Assembly: GCA_040381075.1 (NCBI GenBank)
Contig: JBEIHX010000006.1
Span: 62,001 to 126,000 of the forward strand
Direction: 5' to 3'
DNA length: 64,000 nt
Origin: JBEIHX01 sp040381075
GTDB lineage: Bacteria > Pseudomonadota > Alphaproteobacteria > Caulobacterales > Aquidulcibacteraceae
This document shows positions 59,765 to 64,000 of this stretch, in pieces; within the stretch, counting starts at the first letter, position 1, and each line of letters begins with the position of its first letter. The translations under genes were made by a program, and so were the position numbers. Below the pieces are notes generated by a model. The model was given only the letters and a program-made list of their open reading frames with translations, was not told the origin of the DNA and searched no databases.

Positions 59765-60913
59765 ATGGCAAACGGCAATGACGGCGTCTCCAGGCGCACC
59801 CTGCTTGGGGCAAGCCTGTTGGGGGCAGCGGCCGCTGGCGCTGCCCCGGGCGCGGCTGGCCTCGCCGCCGGCAAGGGGGAGGGCCTTCAGCTGGCGGTGG
59901 ACGGGACCTATCCGTGCGTCGCGCTGACCAAGCCTGCCGTCAGGCTTGCAGCGGTTCAGTCGCGGGTGCGTGCCGTCGACATCGGCAATCTCGAACGTAC
60001 GAAGAGGGAAAACCTCGACCACCTTCTGGAACTCATTGATGCAGCCCAAGGATGGGGAGGGCCGAAGGACATTCTGTTTTTCCACGAGTTTCCGATTACG
60101 GGCTACTCGGACCGCTGGGACCGAAAGCAGGCGCTGCGGGCGGCGATCGAGATTCCTGGACCTGAAACGGAGGCCGTCGCGAAGAAGGCCAGGGAATACG
60201 GCTGCTATATCGTCTTCGGCTCCTATGCCCGTGACAACGACTGGCCTGACCACCTCCTGTCGATAACATCTGTGATCGATCCAAAGGGAGTTCTGGTTGG
60301 CCGGGATTGGAAAGCGCGCAACATCAAGGGCCTGTTTCAGGGGTTCGAGCTGTTCACCACGACAATCTACGATGTTCTTGATCGTTACATTGAAATGTAC
60401 GGATCGGATGCGGTCATTCCGGTGATCCAAACTCCCCTCGGCAATATCGCCACAAGTTCGGTGCAGAGGGAGCCGGAGCTATTCCGCTGTATGGCTATGA
60501 AGGGCGCAGAGATCATCCTGCGCACGGCAACGGGGGGCTTCACGGCTGAAGATATCAAGATGACGTCCGTCTACAACAATGTCTACACGGCGGTATGCAA
60601 CAATGCCGTTTCCCCAAACAATCCAGGCTTTGTCGAAGACGCCGGCTCATCGGGCGGCACAACGATCTTCGGGCCGCAGGGTGAGGTTCTGGCTGCGGCC
60701 AACTCCGAGCATGAGACGATCGTAACCACGACAGTTCCGATCGAGGACTTCCGGAACCGCCGGCGCTTGCCGCAGGTTCACATGGATCTGTACCGTCCGG
60801 TACTGGACGCTTACCGCAACCGCTATCCGCCCAACCTGTTTCTGTCTTATCTGCCCACAGACGGTCGGGATTCTGCGCGCTACCTGAAGGACAAGGCCGT
60901 CTGGGTCAAATAA
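59765..60913 (+). CDS. Tat-exported nitrilase-superfamily protein lacking the catalytic Cys
   Basis: The 382-residue protein has a twin-arginine signal (SRRTLLGASLLGAAAAGAA). The carbon-nitrogen hydrolase domain resembles aliphatic amidase/formamidase. Glu near residue 108 (FFHEFPITGY) and Lys near 183 (GRDWKARNIKG) are kept, with the 75-residue spacing seen in AmiE. The nucleophile block, usually IICDDGNYPE..R..A.KGAE, reads ATSSVQREPELFRCMAMKGAE, so Ser aligns with the catalytic Cys. An insertion of about 16 residues precedes it. The protein may be catalytically dead, or Ser-dependent. The start follows AAGGAGTGG. Confidence 0.82.
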   Translation: MANGNDGVSRRTLLGASLLGAAAAGAAPGAAGLAAGKGEGLQLAVDGTYPCVALTKPAVRLAAVQSRVRAVDIGNLERTKRENLDHLLELIDAAQGWGGPKDILFFHEFPITGYSDRWDRKQALRAAIEIPGPETEAVAKKAREYGCYIVFGSYARDNDWPDHLLSITSVIDPKGVLVGRDWKARNIKGLFQGFELFTTTIYDVLDRYIEMYGSDAVIPVIQTPLGNIATSSVQREPELFRCMAMKGAEIILRTATGGFTAEDIKMTSVYNNVYTAVCNNAVSPNNPGFVEDAGSSGGTTIFGPQGEVLAAANSEHETIVTTTVPIEDFRNRRRLPQVHMDLYRPVLDAYRNRYPPNLFLSYLPTDGRDSARYLKDKAVWVK

Positions 60914-60987
60914 CCGGCCCAAGGCTGGCTCGCAGGCTCCCTTCACGGCGCATCCAACACAGCAAGAAGGCCGCAAGCACAACGAAC

Positions 60988-61008
60988 GGGCGGGCGAAAC
61001 GCCCGCCC
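60988..61008. terminator. Strong GC hairpin between convergent genes
   Basis: A perfect 9-bp stem (GGGCGGGCG / CGCCCGCCC) with an AAA loop lies 12 bases beyond the sppA stop codon and 75 bases beyond the nitrilase-like gene. On the minus strand it is followed by a modest T-containing tail (GTTCGTTGTG). It probably terminates sppA and may act for both strands. Confidence 0.6.
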
Positions 61009-61020
61009 GCGCGATCGCCG

Positions 61021-62769
61021 TTACTGAATGGTGACTGGTTCCGCGCGCGCCTGTACGCCGGGTTCTCGCACCGCCCGATAGGCCGCCGCAGCGCGTTCCA
61101 GACGTTCGTCGCCGAGGATCACCGACAGCGCCGCTGCGGCTCTCGCCGCCTGTGCGGACGCACCGAAAATATGCTGGATCTGCTCGAATGGCGTTTCTGG
61201 AGCGGGATAGCGGACCAAACGAACTTTGGCTTTGGCGTCGATCTTTGCAAGCTCGCGCGCCTTGGCGATTGCGACGTCAAGGCCACCCAGTCCATCCACC
61301 AAACCCAGGCTCTTTGCTTGAGCGCCGGTCCACACGCGCCCTTTGGCGATTTCGTGAGCCCTTTCGATCGGCAGCTTGCGACCGGCTGCAACCTTGGCGA
61401 CGAAATCGTCGTAGACTGCCTTCATCTGGCTCAGAAACGCCTCCTTCTGCGCATTTGTGAAGCGCTGGGTCCCGGAGTAGGCGGTGGTGAATGGGCCGCC
61501 TGCCTCAAGGGTGCCGACCGTGACCCCGATCTCATTCAAGGAACGGTCGATCACGATCTTGCCCGCCACCACGCCAATCGAGCCCGTGATCGTGGTCGGG
61601 TGCGCGATGATCGCGTCGGCGGAGGCCGAGATATAATATCCGCCGGACGCTGCAAGCTGCGACATCGAGACGACCACCGGCTTGCCGGCTGCCTGCGCCG
61701 CCTTCACGGCGTTCAGGATCTGGTCGCTCGCAAGGGCGCTGCCCCCTCCGCTGTCGATCCGCATGACGATCGCCTTGACGTCCTCGTTTTCGGCGGCGTC
61801 TCGCAGCGCCGCTGCAAGCTCATCGCCGTTGATATCACTCTCACTGCCGAACGGGTCGCTTGACGGCGGCCCGCTGACAATCGCGCCTTGCGCGGTGACG
61901 AGTGCAATAACGTCGCCGCCAGTTACGGGCGGGGGAGCATAGTCCCCCATATCGACCAACTCCGCATCCTTGCCTGCCCGCTCGAGCGCCGAGCGTTCTG
62001 CGTCTTCCGGGTAGCCGATCTTGTCAATCAGCTTGGCCGACACCGCCTCCTGCGGGGTGTAAGGGCCAGCGTTCAGCAATGATTTCAGCGCCGCCGGGGT
62101 CATCTTCCTGTCGCCGGCCACACCTGCAATCACAGATTCATAGATGGAATCGAGCAGGGCCTGTTCGCTCTCGCGATGGGCGGCGGTGAAATCCGTCTGG
62201 GTGAAAGTGTTGGCGGCTGTCTTGTACTCGTAGAACCCGGTGAACTCAGGCGTCGCTTTGACCTTTTCCATCAGGCCGCCGAGGAAGACGCTTTCCATGG
62301 CCATGCCGGATGGCGAGAAGCTTGACGTTCCCTGCAGCCAGATTTCGCCCGCATTCGACACTGCAAAGTAGTTTGTCAGCGATGGCATGTCGAACGATTG
62401 AGCATGTACGATCACGAACTTGCCGCTGGCTTCAAAGCGTTCCACGGCAGACCGGAGGTCCTCCGCATGGGCCGGCGCGAACCCTGCCTCGCTTGCCCGG
62501 ATGAACAGACCTTTCACTCGTTTGTCCGCTGCCGCGGCATCGATTTTTTCCACCGCGTCGATCACCGAAAGCCCGCCGCCGAAGGATGGAAAGGATGAGG
62601 TCGGCTGGTCCGGCAGGTCCTGACGCAGATCGAGGCCCAGCACCATTTTCGCAGGCGCCTTTTCCTCTGCCGACCCTGCGGCGACTGCGACGAGAGCCAG
62701 CGGCAGACCAACAACCACGACAACAATGCCAACAATGACAGCAGCCAATGTGATCAGGAACTGTTTCAC
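61021..62769 (-). CDS. sppA: Signal peptide peptidase SppA, 67K type
   Basis: SppA degrades cleaved signal peptides in the inner membrane. The 582-residue protein has an N-terminal membrane helix (AAVIVGIVVVVVGLPLALVAV) and two tandem ClpP-like domains. The catalytic Lys lies in the first half (FYEYKTAANTFTQTDFT) and the catalytic Ser in the second (MSQLAASGGYYISASAD), as in the long E. coli type. Supporting blocks are MRIDSGGGSALASD and TGSIGVVAGK. The ATG at 62769 begins right before the helix. Confidence 0.95.
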   Translation of the reverse strand: MKQFLITLAAVIVGIVVVVVGLPLALVAVAAGSAEEKAPAKMVLGLDLRQDLPDQPTSSFPSFGGGLSVIDAVEKIDAAAADKRVKGLFIRASEAGFAPAHAEDLRSAVERFEASGKFVIVHAQSFDMPSLTNYFAVSNAGEIWLQGTSSFSPSGMAMESVFLGGLMEKVKATPEFTGFYEYKTAANTFTQTDFTAAHRESEQALLDSIYESVIAGVAGDRKMTPAALKSLLNAGPYTPQEAVSAKLIDKIGYPEDAERSALERAGKDAELVDMGDYAPPPVTGGDVIALVTAQGAIVSGPPSSDPFGSESDINGDELAAALRDAAENEDVKAIVMRIDSGGGSALASDQILNAVKAAQAAGKPVVVSMSQLAASGGYYISASADAIIAHPTTITGSIGVVAGKIVIDRSLNEIGVTVGTLEAGGPFTTAYSGTQRFTNAQKEAFLSQMKAVYDDFVAKVAAGRKLPIERAHEIAKGRVWTGAQAKSLGLVDGLGGLDVAIAKARELAKIDAKAKVRLVRYPAPETPFEQIQHIFGASAQAARAAAALSVILGDERLERAAAAYRAVREPGVQARAEPVTIQ

Positions 62770-63151
62770 CTAAGCCTCCGGCGCTTCGCCCATGCCCGCC
62801 TGCGGTAACGGGAATATATCGAAAAATGATAAGTCGCCATGAAATTTTGTCCAGAATCCCGAGTTCATCCCAAGTTCTGCACAGCGGCATAGCCCATTGC
62901 TGGTTTGTCGCTGGGCTGGTCCATGGCGTCCCTTTGCCGGGATGCGGCGCGGCGCTGCCGGCGTCGCCCCGCCGCCGTGCAGGCTGATGACGGCTTCTGG
63001 CGCAAGCTTCTGGGAACACCGCACGCCCTGGCTCACCGGGCAGGGCGCAGGTCTCCCCGCACACTGGCGCAGAGATCTGGCCGCCGCGCCCGCCTGGTAC
63101 GCGGGTGACCCAAGCGCATGCAGGGATGGTGGGATCGAACCCTGGAAACCC
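62770..63151. other. Gene-free stretch upstream of sppA
   Basis: No convincing gene is seen. Bases 62810-62860 are less GC-rich than their surroundings (for example GAATATATCGAAAAATGATAAG) and probably contain the sppA promoter, read on the minus strand; I cannot assign a clean -35. The remainder has only chance frames. Confidence 0.45.
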
Positions 63152-63228
63152 TGGTCGGAGTGGCAGGATTCGAACCTACGACCCCCACGTCCCGAACGTG
63201 GTGCTCTACCAGGCTGAGCTACACTCCG
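63152..63228 (-). tRNA. tRNA-Pro (anticodon CGG)
   Basis: The minus strand gives a 77-base cloverleaf. The acceptor CGGAGTG pairs with CACTCCG, the D arm is AGCTCAGCCTGGTAGAGC, and the anticodon arm CCACG-TTCGGGA-CGTGG has anticodon CGG. The T arm carries GGTTCGAATCC, and ACCA is encoded. Confidence 0.96.
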
Positions 63229-63241
63229 AACCGAGCGGCGG

Positions 63242-63270
63242 CTTATAGCGGCACCGGGCGCCGCATGCAA
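63242..63270 (-). promoter_or_regulatory. Candidate promoter of tRNA-Pro
   Basis: On the minus strand TTGCAT (63265-63270) and TATAAG (63242-63247) are separated by 17 bases and end 13 bases before the tRNA 5' end. The pattern matches those before tRNA-Tyr and tRNA-Gln. Confidence 0.6.
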
Positions 63271-63330
63271 CGCACGGCGCGCCGGCAATTGCACACCAGC
63301 CTCACTCAGACTTTTCCCTTTCGAGGTATG

Positions 63331-63359
63331 TTGCGTTCCCGAAGCGCTTTGGCTATGAG
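63331..63359 (+). promoter_or_regulatory. Candidate promoter of tRNA-Gln
   Basis: TTGCGT (63331-63336), a 17-base spacer and TATGAG (63354-63359) end 14 bases before the tRNA-Gln 5' end. The distance and hexamers mirror those of tRNA-Pro on the other strand. Confidence 0.55.
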
Positions 63360-63373
63360 GCCGCCTCTGGTAT

Positions 63374-63448
63374 TGGGGTGTCGCCAAGCGGTAAGGCAGC
63401 GGTTTTTGGTACCGCCATTCCTAGGTTCGAATCCTAGCACCCCAGCCA
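63374..63448 (+). tRNA. tRNA-Gln (anticodon TTG)
   Basis: The 75-base gene has acceptor TGGGGTG pairing with CACCCCA, a D arm with CCAAGCGGTAAGGC, and an anticodon arm GCGGT-TTTTGGT-ACCGC with anticodon TTG. The T arm GGTTCGAATCC follows, and GCCA is encoded. It is divergent from tRNA-Pro, with about 145 bases between them holding both promoters. Confidence 0.96.
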
Positions 63449-64000
63449 GACGCCGACACCAGAACAACCATGTACCGGTGGGTGCGGCAGATCCGACCGT
63501 CTTTCTTCGGACGCACCCCTTCCAGTGTCTTCGCGCTTCTTAACAATCTGACACGCTGCCGGTGGCGCACGAGTGTCGGACGGGGGTGAGCAAGGCTGCT
63601 CCAATGACTTGATTTGTAAAGAATGTTAGGGGTTCGGGAGCCGGAGGCTCGGCAAATTTCGGCGCCCAGGTGGCGCACTGCGGCCTGGACATCAGGATTG
63701 GACGGGGCCCGCAAGGTTTTGGTATGCGCCAAGGCGCGCTGGCGCCATGCCCCACTGTCAGGCCGTGCAGAGCCATACCCAGATGGCTCGCCTGCGCCTC
63801 AAAAGTTAAGCCGCCGCGTGGGATGCCGCCGCCATCCGCGCCAGGCAGGTGTCGTCGACAGCGCCATGCCGCGCCTGGTCCTGCGGTGGAAGCGCCCAAG
63901 GGGACGAATGCGTCCGACCTGCGCCAACAGCAGGCAGGCCGGTGGGTTGAATATACGACGTGCGTTGAACATGGGAATCGCCAGAAACATTGCATCAACA
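63449..64000. other. Right edge of window, no gene called
   Basis: The last 550 bases hold no frame that I can assign. A minus-strand open frame of about 150 codons (63540-63998) has atypical composition (rich in Cys, Trp, Pro, Arg) and no recognisable motif, so I leave it out. No repeat or RNA structure is evident. Confidence 0.45.

Noticed and set aside
63540..63998. Minus-strand frame of about 150 codons at the right edge
   Set aside because: Cys/Trp/Pro/Arg-rich composition, no motif and no clear ribosome site. Noncoding is more likely.

Overview
The window is a GC-rich chromosomal segment with dense, mostly co-oriented alphaproteobacterial housekeeping genes. The neighbourhoods lysC-ptsP, ubiG, radA-cvpA-purF and dnaB-alr-mlaEF, the presence of DUF1489 and DUF3297 proteins, a DivJ/PleC-like histidine kinase and an exbB-exbD-exbD-tonB operon all fit an alphaproteobacterium. 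My best guess is a stalked or prosthecate lineage near Caulobacterales/Maricaulales; I cannot name a genus. I see no phage, insertion sequence, CRISPR array or rRNA operon.

Layout. 0-5 kb (minus): RodZ-like protein, ptsP, lysC. 5-8 kb: ubiG, two short minisatellites, tRNA-Tyr and tRNA-Gly on the minus strand, rlmB and a DUF1489 gene. 8-11 kb: polyamine-type ABC transporter potGHI without its binding protein. 11.5-13.4 kb: zinc-finger methyltransferase and M48 peptidase. 13.5-22.2 kb: a tightly overlapping block of twelve genes in which a bicarbonate-transporter pair (sbtA, sbtB) leads into a complete but strongly diverged Mrp-type antiporter cassette (E, F, G, a DUF4040/NuoJ-like protein, B, C and three MrpD-like subunits with one small membrane protein). 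22-26.5 kb: sufE, a repeat-rich secreted protein, a DivJ-like histidine kinase and a GIY-YIG protein. 26.7-31.3 kb: panB, a YfgM-like protein, bamB, der. 31.5-40.3 kb (minus): SDR, purF, cvpA, radA, mlaF, mlaE, alr, dnaB. 40.8-46.7 kb: glutathione peroxidase, msrB, small zinc-ribbon and DUF3297 proteins, a lipoprotein, a lone DUF262 protein and aqpZ. 47-49.7 kb: TonB energy-transduction operon ending in a clear terminator. 49.8-51.3 kb: a candidate fluoride riboswitch before crcB, then a pseudouridine synthase. 51.3-61 kb: an accessory metabolic region with a minus-strand operon (CaiB-type CoA transferase, secreted FAD amine oxidase, CpcT/CpeT-like lipoprotein) diverging from a plus-strand TRAP transporter, an MHS-type MFS permease and a Tat-exported nitrilase homologue that seems to lack the catalytic cysteine. 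61-63.5 kb: sppA, tRNA-Pro (minus) and tRNA-Gln (plus).

How the genes may work together. The most unusual unit is the Sbt-Mrp-like block. SbtA is a Na+/HCO3- symporter family and SbtB is its PII-like regulator. An Mrp-type complex in the same transcript could supply or sense the sodium gradient, but its subunits have lost many of the ionisable residues that move ions in canonical Mrp and complex I, so its function is open. The 51-61 kb region looks like uptake of an organic acid or amide by TRAP and MHS permeases with CoA activation by the CaiB-type enzyme. The three tRNA units share one promoter pattern (TTGC[G/A]T, 17-base spacer, TAT[A/G]AG).
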